From NCBI GenBank assembly GCA_017551675.1, contig JAFZLC010000040.1, forward strand, positions 42,600 through 106,599: 64,000 nt of DNA. Reading direction: 5' to 3'. This stretch comes from Paludibacteraceae bacterium. Its GTDB lineage: Bacteria > Bacteroidota > Bacteroidia > Bacteroidales > Paludibacteraceae. The notes under the pieces were generated by a model, which was not told the DNA's origin, did not search any database, and worked only from the letters and a program-made list of their open reading frames with translations. A program made the position numbers and the translations under genes. Shown piece after piece: positions 34,090-44,806 of this stretch (within the stretch, counting starts at the first letter, position 1; each line of letters starts with the position of its first letter).

Positions 34090-34097
34090 CAAAGTTA
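34090..34097 (-). promoter_or_regulatory. -7 element for the CotH gene
   Basis: TAACTTTG on the minus strand, about 52 bp before the ATG at 34038. No TTG lies at the expected distance upstream. Confidence 0.5.
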
Positions 34098-34179
34098 AGA
34101 AGATTTTTTGGCTAATAGCAGTTTTATCATAAAAATATTAGAGGAAGTTTAGGTTAAAAACAACCTTCTCGTCAAAAAC

Positions 34180-34228
34180 AAAAAGTGCTCAGAAGACACT
34201 ATGTATAATGCATACATCTTCCGAGCAC
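34180..34228 (-). terminator. terminator of lon
   Basis: GTGCTC A GAAGA and TCTTC C GAGCAC form the outer stem; TGTAT and ATACA continue it inside. The A-run on the left reads as T on the minus strand. It lies 10 bp after the lon stop codon. Confidence 0.85.
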
Positions 34229-34237
34229 AATCAGTAG

Positions 34238-36667
34238 TTATTTCTCACACTTCTCATCCAATAATGCAAAGTCTGTCACTTGACAAATATCCTCCACATA
34301 ATGGAATGTCAATCCTTTCAAATAGATTGGTTTTATTTCAAGGATATCTTTTTCATTTTCCTTACAGAGAATAATATCCTTAATTCCCGCACGTTTTGCA
34401 GCCAACATTTTTTCGCGAATACCTCCAACTGGAAGCACCTTTCCTCGCAATGTGATTTCGCCTGTCATGGCTAAATCCTTACGCACCTTTCTTTTGGTCA
34501 AGGCAGAAACCAGCGAAGTAATCATTGTCACACCTGCTGATGGTCCATCCTTAGGAACTGCCCCTTCTGGAACGTGAACATGTATATTATACTCTTCAAA
34601 GATAGAAGGGTCTATGTTCCAATAATCCGCATGCGCACGAATATATTCCAATGCAATAATAGCCGACTCCTTCATCACATCGCCCAAGCTACCTGTCAGA
34701 GTCAGTTTAGGTGTTTTAGACTTACTCAAGCTCGATTCTACAAACAAGATTTCACCACCCACAGAAGTCCATGCCAAGCCCGTCACCACTCCTGCATATT
34801 CATTTCCTTGATACTTATCACGAGAGAAACGTACAGGGCCCAACATCTCTGTTAGTGCTTCTTCAGAAAGAACTGGATCATACTCCTCCTTCATGGCAAT
34901 CTTATAGGCCACCTTACGGATGAGTTTACACAATTGTTTATCCAACTCACGCACACCTGATTCGCGGGTGTAGCCATCAATAATCTTTCCAACCAACGAA
35001 GCATTCAACACCAATTGGTCATCCTTCAATCCGTGATTCTCCTTCTCCTTAGGAAGCAGATGGTCTAAGGCGATGCGAACCTTCTCTTCCTGAATATATC
35101 CACTCACATCTATCACCTCCATACGATCCAAAAGAGGTTTGGAAATCGTACTTAAATCATTTGCAGTAGCGATAAACATCACCTTTGACAAGTCATAATC
35201 AATATCGAGGAAGTTATCATGGAAGGCAACGTTTTGTTCTGGATCAAGCACCTCTAACAATGCTGATTCAGGATCGCCCTTAAAATCATGATTTACCTTA
35301 TCTATTTCATCCAAGATGAAAACAGGATTAGACGAACCTGCCTTCTGCAACCCTTGAATGATACGTCCAGGCATTGAACCGATGTATGTACGACGATGAC
35401 CTCGAATCTCAGCCTCATCATGCAATCCTCCCAAAGAGACACGCACGTACTTACGATTCAATGCTTCTGCTATGGATTTTCCCAAAGAGGTCTTTCCAAC
35501 TCCCGGAGGTCCAACCAAACAGATAATAGGAGATTTAAGATCGTTTTTCAATTTCAAAACAGCTAAATGCTCTATAATACGATCTTTCACCTTCTCCATA
35601 CCAAAGTGGTCTCTATCGAGGATCTTCTTCACATTACGTAAATTCAAGCTATCCTTGGTGTATTCACCCCATGGCAACCCAACAATCGTTTCCAAATAGG
35701 ATAACTGAACAGAATAATCAGGAGCATGTTGAGACATACGATCCAACTTGGACAATTCGCTCTCGAAGGTCTCCTTCACCTCCTTGGTCCACTTCTTACT
35801 CTCTGCCTTTTTTCTTAGCTCCTCAACAAACTTCGATTGAGAATCACCCAACTCATCCTGAATAGCTTTGATCTGCTGTTGCAAGAAATACTCCTTCTGT
35901 TGCTGATCAATTCCTTCATGTGTTTTGTTTTGGATAGATTGTTTTATCTCAATCATCTGCAATTCTTTGTTCAACATGCCTAAGAGCATGTATCCCTTTT
36001 CCTCCACGTCGGAGCATTCGAGCAAAGATTGTTTTTCTGCCACAGAGAGTCCCAAATTTGCAGATGCGAAATTCAACAAAGAGATAGGATTCTCAATGTT
36101 CTTGATGGCAAACATTGCTTCAGGAGGCATGTTTCCTAATCCCTTTATAATTTTAGATGATGTATCCTTGATCGCTTCAAACAAAGCGTCCATCTCTTTC
36201 TTTTTCGATTTTTGAGGAAGCACATCACCAAGCGAAGAAATCTTTCCTCGATAAAAAGGACGTACGGAATCAATACGTTCCAACTGAACTCTATGTTTAC
36301 CTTGTAAGATAGCAGTGGTACTACCATCTGGCAGTTCCAATATCTTAATTACCGTAGCCACACACCCTACAAGGAAGAGATCCTCCATAATAGGTTCTTC
36401 CACCTTTGCATCTTTTTGAGTGAAAACAGCTACTAAACTTTTATTTTTATATGCATTTTTAACTGCCAACAGAGACTTTTTCCTTCCCATTGAGACAGGA
36501 AGAACCACGTCAGGGAACAATACAACGTTGCGAAGCGGCAAAATTGGAATATTCTCTGTTTCCGACTCTTGCAGTTCGAAATGATCCTCTCCATCTGAAA
36601 TCACAGGTATAATTTCTGCGCCCTCTGATTCATCATCTGTGTCTAATAATGTAGGTCCAAATAACAT
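34238..36667 (-). CDS. lon: ATP-dependent protease Lon
   Basis: This 809-residue protein is a homohexameric cytosolic AAA+ protease that removes damaged and short-lived regulatory proteins. The N-terminal LAN domain (about 35-240; [25 protein letters not shown]) is followed by a coiled coil. The AAA+ module has [11 protein letters not shown], and the proteolytic domain has the Ser-Lys dyad S710 (KDGPSAG) and K753 (GGIREKML). The acidic first ~30 residues are usual in Bacteroidota Lon. It is monocistronic with a strong terminator; no clear promoter box was found upstream. Confidence 0.98.
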   Translation of the reverse strand: MLFGPTLLDTDDESEGAEIIPVISDGEDHFELQESETENIPILPLRNVVLFPDVVLPVSMGRKKSLLAVKNAYKNKSLVAVFTQKDAKVEEPIMEDLFLVGCVATVIKILELPDGSTTAILQGKHRVQLERIDSVRPFYRGKISSLGDVLPQKSKKKEMDALFEAIKDTSSKIIKGLGNMPPEAMFAIKNIENPISLLNFASANLGLSVAEKQSLLECSDVEEKGYMLLGMLNKELQMIEIKQSIQNKTHEGIDQQQKEYFLQQQIKAIQDELGDSQSKFVEELRKKAESKKWTKEVKETFESELSKLDRMSQHAPDYSVQLSYLETIVGLPWGEYTKDSLNLRNVKKILDRDHFGMEKVKDRIIEHLAVLKLKNDLKSPIICLVGPPGVGKTSLGKSIAEALNRKYVRVSLGGLHDEAEIRGHRRTYIGSMPGRIIQGLQKAGSSNPVFILDEIDKVNHDFKGDPESALLEVLDPEQNVAFHDNFLDIDYDLSKVMFIATANDLSTISKPLLDRMEVIDVSGYIQEEKVRIALDHLLPKEKENHGLKDDQLVLNASLVGKIIDGYTRESGVRELDKQLCKLIRKVAYKIAMKEEYDPVLSEEALTEMLGPVRFSRDKYQGNEYAGVVTGLAWTSVGGEILFVESSLSKSKTPKLTLTGSLGDVMKESAIIALEYIRAHADYWNIDPSIFEEYNIHVHVPEGAVPKDGPSAGVTMITSLVSALTKRKVRKDLAMTGEITLRGKVLPVGGIREKMLAAKRAGIKDIILCKENEKDILEIKPIYLKGLTFHYVEDICQVTDFALLDEKCEK

Positions 36668-36869
36668 ATTTTTACTTTAAATACGACAATTTGTCAGTTT
36701 ACAATTCAATACTTCTTACTCTCTAACAAAAAATGAATACAGATAAGTTCATATAATCCAAACACTTAGAACAATAAACCATATTCATCTACTTTATTAG
36801 TTCAATAGTTGTGCCAAAAGAAAAATTCTGACATAATTGCAGAAGCACAACAAACTCAACGTCTATAAG

Positions 36870-36910
36870 AAAAGGAAGAGAGGAACATGTCTTGCATGTC
36901 CCTCCCTTCC
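36870..36910 (-). terminator. terminator of the first giant surface-protein gene
   Basis: GGAAG A GAGG A ACATG, loop TCTTG, CATGT C CCTC C CTTCC: a long stem with two bulged mismatches. It lies 20 bp after the stop codon on the minus strand, with an A-rich left flank. Confidence 0.75.
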
Positions 36911-36929
36911 AACTATTTGTATATCAGAA

Positions 36930-37420
36930 TTATTGTCTAATCAACGTAAAGTGACCAGAGAATTGTGTATCAATTTCTTCAATATCGATCACATACCAGT
37001 AGTCGGTAGAAGGCATTGGAGCACCTTTGTATGTACCATCCCATCCATCAGAATCACCACCAAGATATTCAGCCATCAACTTACCGAATCGGTCGTAAAT
37101 CTGAACTTTAGAATCAGGATATACATCTCTAAGAACCTCAACTAACCAATTATCATTTACACCATCACCATTTGGAGTAAAGAACTCAGGGATGATAACT
37201 GGAGGAGCAATCACCTCAAATGGGAAGGATGTCTGACATCCATTCTCATCTCTCACGTAAGCAACGTGCTTAGAGAAGGTTAGATTGTAAACAACATTAT
37301 CTGTAGCCTTAGAACTCTCAACGTCAATCCAATAATAGAATACTCCTGTACCTTTTCCTGGCTCCATGTTGATTTCGCGATCTCTGATTCCGATTGAATC
37401 TACAGAAGTGATAACTGGCA
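36930..37420 (-). repeat. paralogous 3' ends of two neighbouring giant genes (copy 1; copy 2 at 44807-45297)
   Basis: The last ~160 codons of the two genes are nearly the same, for example ITSVDSIGIRDREI, MEPGKGTGVFYYW, GNGC-type ends and the whole sorting domain up to GHFTLIRQ. Between them the middle repeats differ much more. This points to an old tandem duplication with later conversion or strong constraint at the 3' end. Confidence 0.85.
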
Positions 37421-40400
37421 ATGAAGTAACCTTCAACTCATAAGAATCAGAAGCCTTACATGTACCACGTGTCATCTCTACATTGTAGGTGGTTGTTTCT
37501 GTTGGACGAACCAACGCAGTGGCACTTGAACTAACAAACTCATCATTAGCTTTCCACTCGTAAGTACCAGCATCATAACTTGAAGCATCAATCTTACCTT
37601 GATCGCCTTCACAGATTACGATTGAACCTGTCAATGTACCAACCAAAGCCTCATCAACTTTTACAGGAACATTATATGTTTTCGATTCATCACAAGTCTT
37701 GTTATAAGCAGTAACCACATAAGTGTATGTGCCTTGGTGATTCAAACCACCTGAATAGGTTGGTATTGCAACAATTGTATCTGTATCAGCGCCTGACAAG
37801 ATTGTTTCAGATGGGCTCCATGAAACGGTAGTTCCATCAGGAGAGACATCAGAAACGCCCAATTTAATAGTATCTCCATCACATATAGTAGATACAGGAG
37901 GCAATGTCAAGTTGATAGCCTGGATAACAGTAACTTCCTCAACCAACGGACCAGCCACTTGATCATCATACGTAAACTCAACAGTATACGATGCTGAATC
38001 ATCTGGACTAACCTCGATTTCAATTAAATCTCCATTCTTCTTAAATAGATTGTTAGAGATATACTCCTTGTTACCTTTCGTATAACGAAGAACAGTCAAA
38101 CTTGGATGAATTCCTTGGTTTTCTTTACGGAAGGCACCCGTTCCTGTTGTATCGATAGTCAAGATAGCAGAAGAACCTAAACAGATGGTATCCTTCAAGT
38201 TGGTTTTCAATTGAAGGTCAGCCTCCACCCAGATAGTTGCTGTTGTACTTGTAGGACAATAGTTGTCATCATCCAAAGTGATTTCATATGTATGATCAGA
38301 AACAACACCTGTCTCTGTATACTTGCTTGAGCTACCAGACTGTTTGCTTACGCCATTCTCTTTCCAGTCGATATCACTCAACTGAACACCCAAAGTGGTT
38401 TCAGGAACTTCAATCATCAATTGGATTGTCTGATCCTCATTCTTCTTCACAATGAATGGTTCAGTAAAATCAGTCACTTTAATGTAACGTTGTACATCCA
38501 AGTATTTAGAATCACCCTTACGAGTACATCCACGATTTGTCACCTCATAAGAGTATTGACCATCATCTTCACTCTCCAAAACGCTACTCTTAGAATATGT
38601 CTTAGCATTAGCGCCCGTGATAGGGTTTGTATTCAAATACCATTGAATAGTTGGGTTCTCATCACATGTGATTGACAAGTTCGTACTGAATGATTCACCT
38701 TCACATAAAGTCTCCTTGTCAGTTTCAGGAACAACCGTCAATGGAATTGTACGCACAATCACTTTTGCTTTCGCATCACACTTGTTGATGAAGCGAACTT
38801 CATAAGTCTTCACAGAAGAAGCATCTGTTGCAGGGATAGTTAAAGAAGAACCTTTCGCCAACATAGTAGCTGAACCTTCCTCATACCATTGATATGAGAA
38901 TGTATTATCTGTGCTCTCATAATCAACGTTGATTGTCAACTCACCACCACAAGAGTAGAACTCACGTTCCGTATCATTTAGGAACGATGAAGGCTCCCAT
39001 GTATTGTCAGTCTCTATCAAAGACATCGTACCGCGAACTGGACCATCGCCAACCTTTACGGTATGTTCTTCTGATGTCTTCACACAAGTACCAACCGTAG
39101 CAGTAACAGTATAAGTATAAATCTTATCTGCTTCAGAAGCATACGTCATAGGATAGTTGTTTGTCCATGACATCCAAGGTGCAGTTCCGCCACGATTATC
39201 TTTCCATTCGAAGGATGCTTGATTTTCATCATGCGTAGAAGATGAAATATTAGCAACCAATTCCACGTCACCACCTGGACAAACTGTTGTTTCACCCTCA
39301 ATCCATACACTGTCTAACTTATCGATGATAACAGAGATTGAAGATTCATCGCTGACACATTGTGCATCATCAACAACATAATCTGGTCTTGTATATGTAA
39401 CAGGATAAGCCACTGTGAATGCATATATACCCGTATTTTCCACAACATTAGAACCATCCTTATAGGTTGGAGATGTAGAACCCACCTCGGATGCATTGCT
39501 AATCTCAAACCAATTATTCAAATCAACAGTTCCTTCACACTGAGCAGGAACGATCTTAGGAACGATCACTGGTTTAGGCAACACGATTACATTGATAATA
39601 GAAGGAGCACTTTCAGCACCATTTGATTTATCTTTTTGTGTCACATAATACATCGTTGTTGTCTTAGCATTACCAACGACTGTAGCAGAAGTGATACCCG
39701 TTGAGAAGGTTGTTTGACTAGAAGAGTTGAGTGGTGTTGGATTGTTAGTCGATGTTGGATCAACAGTTCCGTACCACAACAAGTCAAAGTCTGCCTCTGT
39801 TTTACCAGAGCCTTCCAAGATAGATACGCTTGCCTCCAAATCAGGTACTTTGCTACCCTCACAGACATATACGTCTTTTACTTCAGGAGATAATGCGTCG
39901 CTTATTTTCACAGTAATCTTCACAGTATCACTAGGACAGCTAAGAGGATTACGAGTATCAACGCGATATACATAATAGTACAACTCCTTAGAACCACCAC
40001 TTAATGCAGCAGTGTTATATACAGGAACTGGTACTGTAGTAGTATAACCACTTGCGACCACAACATTTGCATTTTCCGTCACAGGTGAGTAATAGTAGGT
40101 ATAAGAAGACTCTTCTACCCATGGTTTCTTAGCCTCTGTGATTGCAGGGAATGTTTGTCCATCAGCAGCATCCGCTTTGATATACTGAATCATTTGAGGC
40201 GAAGGAGCCTCAGTTTCAGAAACAGTCACTGTAACTGTGAATGGATCACTAACACAATTCAAAGTAGTTGTTGTGTAAGTGGAACGAACATCATAAGTCT
40301 TAGAACCAACAGCAGCAGTGCTTGGAGTAGGAGCTGTAGGAGAAGATGTTCCATCATATTCCCACAAGAATCCGTTTGACACCCAATAAGGATTAACGTC

Positions 40401-43400
40401 TGTAGAAGCGACAGCTGTCAATTGAGCAGCATTGTCATTCAAACAGTAATTAACTGGGGTTGGAGCAGTAGGAGCAAGTACACCATAAGTGGTGACATCC
40501 ACATGTTGCAAAGAACTGATGTTATTATGGTCTGCGTCATCCCATTGAGCAACATAGTATGATACCACACCTACATTATCAGTTTTGATTGTTGGAGCTG
40601 CAGACAATGGATTAGCAGGATAATCTGCTTCTGAAGCGAACCAAACCAAAGAGTATGTTTTGGTATCAGATTCACCACCCTTCGTTGTCTTTGCTAAATC
40701 TGTAAGATTATCCGGAGTATCATTCAAACAGTAAGAAGCTGGTGTAACATCAGGAGCAGGAGCACCCAAGATTTTCACTTCTACAACTGAGAAATCACTT
40801 GGACAAGAGACTGCAGCAGAATAAGCTATTTGTTGATAAACGAAATAGTAATGAATCTCATCTTTTGAATCGTTCACATCATCTGCCTTTGGATTTGCTG
40901 GAGTATCAACAGCTCCATTCGTATCTGTAGGAGGAGTTGAATAGTCTACCTGACCAATCCATTTGATAGTAGCATTCGCTTCAGCCTTACCTGCCACACC
41001 AGCAAGTAATTTATCTGTTGGGAATACGCCATTTGTAGCTTTACCATCCGATTTCAAATATTGAACAGTATAGTCACCCAACGGAGCAGGTGTTTTATAG
41101 AAATCAGAGACAATGCTTTCCGCTTCACTTTCGCAATAGCCATCCTTTTTAGAAGTAACAGAATAAGTACCGACAGCCTCCGATTCTGTTGTGAAGGAGA
41201 TTGATTTGCCTGTCATACTATTACTCCATGTAGAAGAAGCATCTGAAGGTTCAGTAAGAACGGTCAACGTAGTCTGATCACATTCGTTATTCTTAGTCAA
41301 ATTCAATTGTTTAACCAAAGGCTTAACAGTAAATTCATATTCAGTTGGATTGCTTGTACAACCATCCAAACTCAATGTATAATAGTAAGTATAAGGAGTG
41401 GTCTTGCCCGCCAACAAAGAGAGGTCGGTTTCTGCCGCACTTGAAGCAGAAGGCGTTGACGAAGTATACCAATCAACATCATAACCTTTGGTACTTTGTG
41501 GCAAAGAAGGAGCAGTAGTAGCATCAGCAGAAGTTGAGATAGCACCATTTATATATTCACAGAATGGATCTATCTGAGCCAAAATCTCACTAGGCACCTC
41601 TTTGACAGTGAATGTGAAGGCATAGAACTTACTAACACATTTAGTGACCTTATCTGTAAGGTTGAAATAAGAGACATACGGTGTTGTACTTGCAGCAGCT
41701 GTAGCCACATCAGGTTCAGTACCCTTTGTAGGCGTAACCGTATCAGTATACCATGTGATATCGTAAGAAGAAGGAATGACAGCCAAAGCCGCATTCAACA
41801 TGGTTGATCTATTTGGATCATTCTCACAGAATGGATCTAACGTAATGTCATCAGCCTCTGGTTTTGGATGAGAGTAAACAATAATTGTGTCGAATATGTC
41901 ACACTTAGCTGTTGTTACTTCGTAATTATCATGAGCACGCACGATGTATTCTGTTCCAGTTGCAGAAGCATCACTCCAGTCAACTATTAACTTCTTGGCA
42001 GTAGTTCCAACTTGAGACATACCATTGATTGCAGAGCCATCTTTATACCATGAAATAGTAAAATCAGAATATGGCGCATCATTTTTATCCAAAGAAGTAA
42101 CATCATTGGTTGTCAATTCTGTTTCATCTGAAGGACATAAGTTGATAACTTTCTTTCCATTCTCTTTACCATAAGATGCACTTATGACAGGCTTTTTAGC
42201 CACCACACAAGTTGGGCAATCGATGTAACAAGGAATAGCATCTGAGATTGCATAACTTGCACAAGGATCATCTGGATTGAAAGCATTCTCTGCCGTACTC
42301 TCCATTGTATGTTTTCCTCCAGCAATAACACGGAAGTATACAACATCGCCATCATCAACAGTTGCGAACACAGGACATGCAGAAACGTCTTTTTGTAAAT
42401 CCTGCGTCAATCCGCCATAATTCACCCACGACTTTTTATCTTCAGGTGTTTTGCTAAATTGATACTGATAGAACGTATTTGCTTCTCCACCAAAATATTG
42501 TGTCAACAATTCTGTTGGTTTAGCAAACACATTTAATTTTTCACCCGTACATGTGACTGTATCTACATCAAATGTTGGCAAATCATAATATGCTTTTATA
42601 GATGGTGCAGCACATGCTTTAATGACAATATCATCAAGAACCAAGTCGTTACCATTTTGGTCTGTATTCAAATTATTAATAATCTGCAAAATCACACCAT
42701 CACTCTTCTCCAAGTATATTTGCAAATCTTTAACATGTTCCCAGTGCCCAGAACCACCATACTTTGCAGATGTCGCAGTAACACTTGTTTGCACCACATT
42801 CGAAGGATTATCCTTTTCTGTTAATCTTATGGTAATGTCGATTGGATTGTAGTCTCCATTAGCCGACTCAGTAAACACTGAATATGAACAGTCGAAGAAC
42901 AATTGTCTGTTCTCACAAAGATTAGTAATCTCCCTTCTGTATATATCCTGATCTTTAGTATTCTCTTTACAGTTTACAAATAAAGCACAACCTTCCAACT
43001 TGCCAGAATTATCATATGCAACTGTATTATTTTTTACTCCGTGCAAATCACCGGCCCATTGAAGTTGAGCACCTGCATATCCTCCAGGCACAGTACCATA
43101 TCCATTAATAACACCGGCAACAGTATATCCTCCATCCTCAATAGGACCTACACCAGTTAGTGAGCCCTTATTATATGTACAACCGAGCGGTGCATCATCC
43201 AACTCGTAACGGAAAGCTATATCTGTCTTTTTTGTACGTTGAACAGGATTGGTAATATCAGAATAATCCCAAACTTTATAAGTATGACCAGTTGCATCAG
43301 ACAAATCGAACTCACCGAAATCATCTTTAAAGATAATCTTTCTTGAAGCTGCTGCTCCATTAATCTCACAACACTTGTCGTTCTTGACTGTTAGTTTGTT

Positions 43401-44369
43401 AGATCCTATCGTTTTGCCTTGAACAATCACGTCAACTCTAAATTCTGCAGAACTTTTGCTGTTTGGCGTGTCATACACATAAGAACTAGATGTGGCACCA
43501 TTTATCTTAGTTCCATCTTTATACCATTGATATTGTGCGCCTATGTATTCTTTCTTCAACGCCAAGGTCACTTGTTCACCCGAACAAACTTCAGTTCCCT
43601 CTGCACAATAAATAGTAGGATCAATCTCACCATATATCTTTATACTTTTAATCATTATGGCTTGACCTAATCCTCCCTTCTCAGCACTAATGTATAAGTT
43701 CAAAGAACCTCCTTCTATTTTTCCACACTGAGTATTAGCATTCGCGATTTTCAACACCTTACAATCACCTTCAGAGTCACTGTTTCTGCTAAAACTCTGT
43801 CCATCTCCAGACAATTGATTTTGTTTCGTATCTGGATTCACAACAGCTCTAATTCCCACATCGTATGTGCTCGTATATGGTTGGACTTGCTTGTTCGCCT
43901 TATCTAGATAGTCGTCTGTAAACGGCACACACCACTCGATTTCTGCACGATATGAACTACCGTCCTTCAAACCAAGCACAGAAAAATGCAAAAGAGGTGT
44001 CTGAGACGAAGTGTTTGAAACAACAAAAGCCCATTCTGGATTGTCTATCATTCTTAATGAATCCAATCTAATAGGATTGGGGGTTACTCCATACTGCGAT
44101 TTCGACAGAAAATCCGATTTCGTTTTTGTTGATTTCGTCGTTGTAACCAATGACAAATCTGTAGCTAATGTCGATGGTTTTATAATACCCAAAAAGCCAT
44201 CTACCTCATTTATTGCCGCAAAATAATCATCTGGGCTCTTAACTGAGGCAGAGAAATCCGTACCGGAAATCAAAATCATATTATTATTCCCTTGTGCCAA
44301 CGCCCCTATCGGTAGCATACTAAGCACAACCAAACATACCGTTTGTATTAATCTCTTAACCGTTTTCAT
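36930..44369 (-). CDS. giant Ig-repeat surface protein with CHU_C (type B) T9SS sorting domain
   Basis: This 2479-residue protein begins with a signal peptide (1-25, ends ALAQ). Residues ~30-330 include a jelly-roll-like region and an Ig-like domain ending CCEINGAAASRK. A second sandwich region (about 340-600; DDFGEFDLSD) follows. A long chain of Ig/SprB-like repeats fills the middle, each around 80-100 residues with VTVSE, SYCLND and DPFCE-type motifs. The last ~95 residues are a gliding-motility-associated C-terminal domain (PEFFTPNGDGVNDNW, then QIYDRFGKLM and GWDGTYKG). Such proteins are T9SS-exported adhesins or gelling surface proteins; a binding partner cannot be predicted. It is closely related to the next gene upstream. 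Confidence 0.9.
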   Translation of the reverse strand: MKTVKRLIQTVCLVVLSMLPIGALAQGNNNMILISGTDFSASVKSPDDYFAAINEVDGFLGIIKPSTLATDLSLVTTTKSTKTKSDFLSKSQYGVTPNPIRLDSLRMIDNPEWAFVVSNTSSQTPLLHFSVLGLKDGSSYRAEIEWCVPFTDDYLDKANKQVQPYTSTYDVGIRAVVNPDTKQNQLSGDGQSFSRNSDSEGDCKVLKIANANTQCGKIEGGSLNLYISAEKGGLGQAIMIKSIKIYGEIDPTIYCAEGTEVCSGEQVTLALKKEYIGAQYQWYKDGTKINGATSSSYVYDTPNSKSSAEFRVDVIVQGKTIGSNKLTVKNDKCCEINGAAASRKIIFKDDFGEFDLSDATGHTYKVWDYSDITNPVQRTKKTDIAFRYELDDAPLGCTYNKGSLTGVGPIEDGGYTVAGVINGYGTVPGGYAGAQLQWAGDLHGVKNNTVAYDNSGKLEGCALFVNCKENTKDQDIYRREITNLCENRQLFFDCSYSVFTESANGDYNPIDITIRLTEKDNPSNVVQTSVTATSAKYGGSGHWEHVKDLQIYLEKSDGVILQIINNLNTDQNGNDLVLDDIVIKACAAPSIKAYYDLPTFDVDTVTCTGEKLNVFAKPTELLTQYFGGEANTFYQYQFSKTPEDKKSWVNYGGLTQDLQKDVSACPVFATVDDGDVVYFRVIAGGKHTMESTAENAFNPDDPCASYAISDAIPCYIDCPTCVVAKKPVISASYGKENGKKVINLCPSDETELTTNDVTSLDKNDAPYSDFTISWYKDGSAINGMSQVGTTAKKLIVDWSDASATGTEYIVRAHDNYEVTTAKCDIFDTIIVYSHPKPEADDITLDPFCENDPNRSTMLNAALAVIPSSYDITWYTDTVTPTKGTEPDVATAAASTTPYVSYFNLTDKVTKCVSKFYAFTFTVKEVPSEILAQIDPFCEYINGAISTSADATTAPSLPQSTKGYDVDWYTSSTPSASSAAETDLSLLAGKTTPYTYYYTLSLDGCTSNPTEYEFTVKPLVKQLNLTKNNECDQTTLTVLTEPSDASSTWSNSMTGKSISFTTESEAVGTYSVTSKKDGYCESEAESIVSDFYKTPAPLGDYTVQYLKSDGKATNGVFPTDKLLAGVAGKAEANATIKWIGQVDYSTPPTDTNGAVDTPANPKADDVNDSKDEIHYYFVYQQIAYSAAVSCPSDFSVVEVKILGAPAPDVTPASYCLNDTPDNLTDLAKTTKGGESDTKTYSLVWFASEADYPANPLSAAPTIKTDNVGVVSYYVAQWDDADHNNISSLQHVDVTTYGVLAPTAPTPVNYCLNDNAAQLTAVASTDVNPYWVSNGFLWEYDGTSSPTAPTPSTAAVGSKTYDVRSTYTTTTLNCVSDPFTVTVTVSETEAPSPQMIQYIKADAADGQTFPAITEAKKPWVEESSYTYYYSPVTENANVVVASGYTTTVPVPVYNTAALSGGSKELYYYVYRVDTRNPLSCPSDTVKITVKISDALSPEVKDVYVCEGSKVPDLEASVSILEGSGKTEADFDLLWYGTVDPTSTNNPTPLNSSSQTTFSTGITSATVVGNAKTTTMYYVTQKDKSNGAESAPSIINVIVLPKPVIVPKIVPAQCEGTVDLNNWFEISNASEVGSTSPTYKDGSNVVENTGIYAFTVAYPVTYTRPDYVVDDAQCVSDESSISVIIDKLDSVWIEGETTVCPGGDVELVANISSSTHDENQASFEWKDNRGGTAPWMSWTNNYPMTYASEADKIYTYTVTATVGTCVKTSEEHTVKVGDGPVRGTMSLIETDNTWEPSSFLNDTEREFYSCGGELTINVDYESTDNTFSYQWYEEGSATMLAKGSSLTIPATDASSVKTYEVRFINKCDAKAKVIVRTIPLTVVPETDKETLCEGESFSTNLSITCDENPTIQWYLNTNPITGANAKTYSKSSVLESEDDGQYSYEVTNRGCTRKGDSKYLDVQRYIKVTDFTEPFIVKKNEDQTIQLMIEVPETTLGVQLSDIDWKENGVSKQSGSSSKYTETGVVSDHTYEITLDDDNYCPTSTTATIWVEADLQLKTNLKDTICLGSSAILTIDTTGTGAFRKENQGIHPSLTVLRYTKGNKEYISNNLFKKNGDLIEIEVSPDDSASYTVEFTYDDQVAGPLVEEVTVIQAINLTLPPVSTICDGDTIKLGVSDVSPDGTTVSWSPSETILSGADTDTIVAIPTYSGGLNHQGTYTYVVTAYNKTCDESKTYNVPVKVDEALVGTLTGSIVICEGDQGKIDASSYDAGTYEWKANDEFVSSSATALVRPTETTTYNVEMTRGTCKASDSYELKVTSLPVITSVDSIGIRDREINMEPGKGTGVFYYWIDVESSKATDNVVYNLTFSKHVAYVRDENGCQTSFPFEVIAPPVIIPEFFTPNGDGVNDNWLVEVLRDVYPDSKVQIYDRFGKLMAEYLGGDSDGWDGTYKGAPMPSTDYWYVIDIEEIDTQFSGHFTLIRQ

Positions 44370-44581
44370 ACCTTTACCCGTTTACCTATTATACAATATA
44401 CTATTTTTCAGACATATACATGAAATCACTTCATTTCTGAAGTGTATATTCTCACAACATAGACATCTAACTCTCTTTCTCATCTTTCGAATTTTCACAC
44501 ACAAATTTTTATTATAATTCTTCTGCCTATTATATAAACATTCATCATAACAATCATAAAGTACTATTAATTAACACTTTA

Positions 44582-44589
44582 CAAAAATA
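44582..44589 (-). promoter_or_regulatory. possible -7 element for the first giant gene
   Basis: TATTTTTG on the minus strand, about 210 bp before the ATG at 44369, with no TTG at the right distance. The 437-bp gap also has a small hairpin (CACTTC and GAAGTG, 44427-44444) in what would be the leader, and the terminator of the upstream gene. No gene is seen in it. Confidence 0.3.
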
Positions 44590-44738
44590 ATTATCAACTC
44601 AAAAACTGCTTTTTCCTCATCTGCTTAATGCAACTTAAAGAAAGAGACACTTTTCAACCGACTAAATTAGAATTTTTTTTTTAGATTTTCCTAATTTTTA
44701 CAAAAAAAGAATTCAACATTCTTTTTATCATGATACGA

Positions 44739-44775
44739 AAATGACGTACGCAATTTATATATGCGTACGTCATTT
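44739..44775 (-). terminator. terminator of the second giant surface-protein gene
   Basis: AAATGACGTACGC, loop of 11 AT-rich bases, GCGTACGTCATTT: a 13-bp perfect stem 31 bp after the stop codon. The trailing T-run on the minus strand is short. Confidence 0.75.
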
Positions 44776-44806
44776 CATGTAAACAATCGTTATCCTATTT
44801 TTCGAA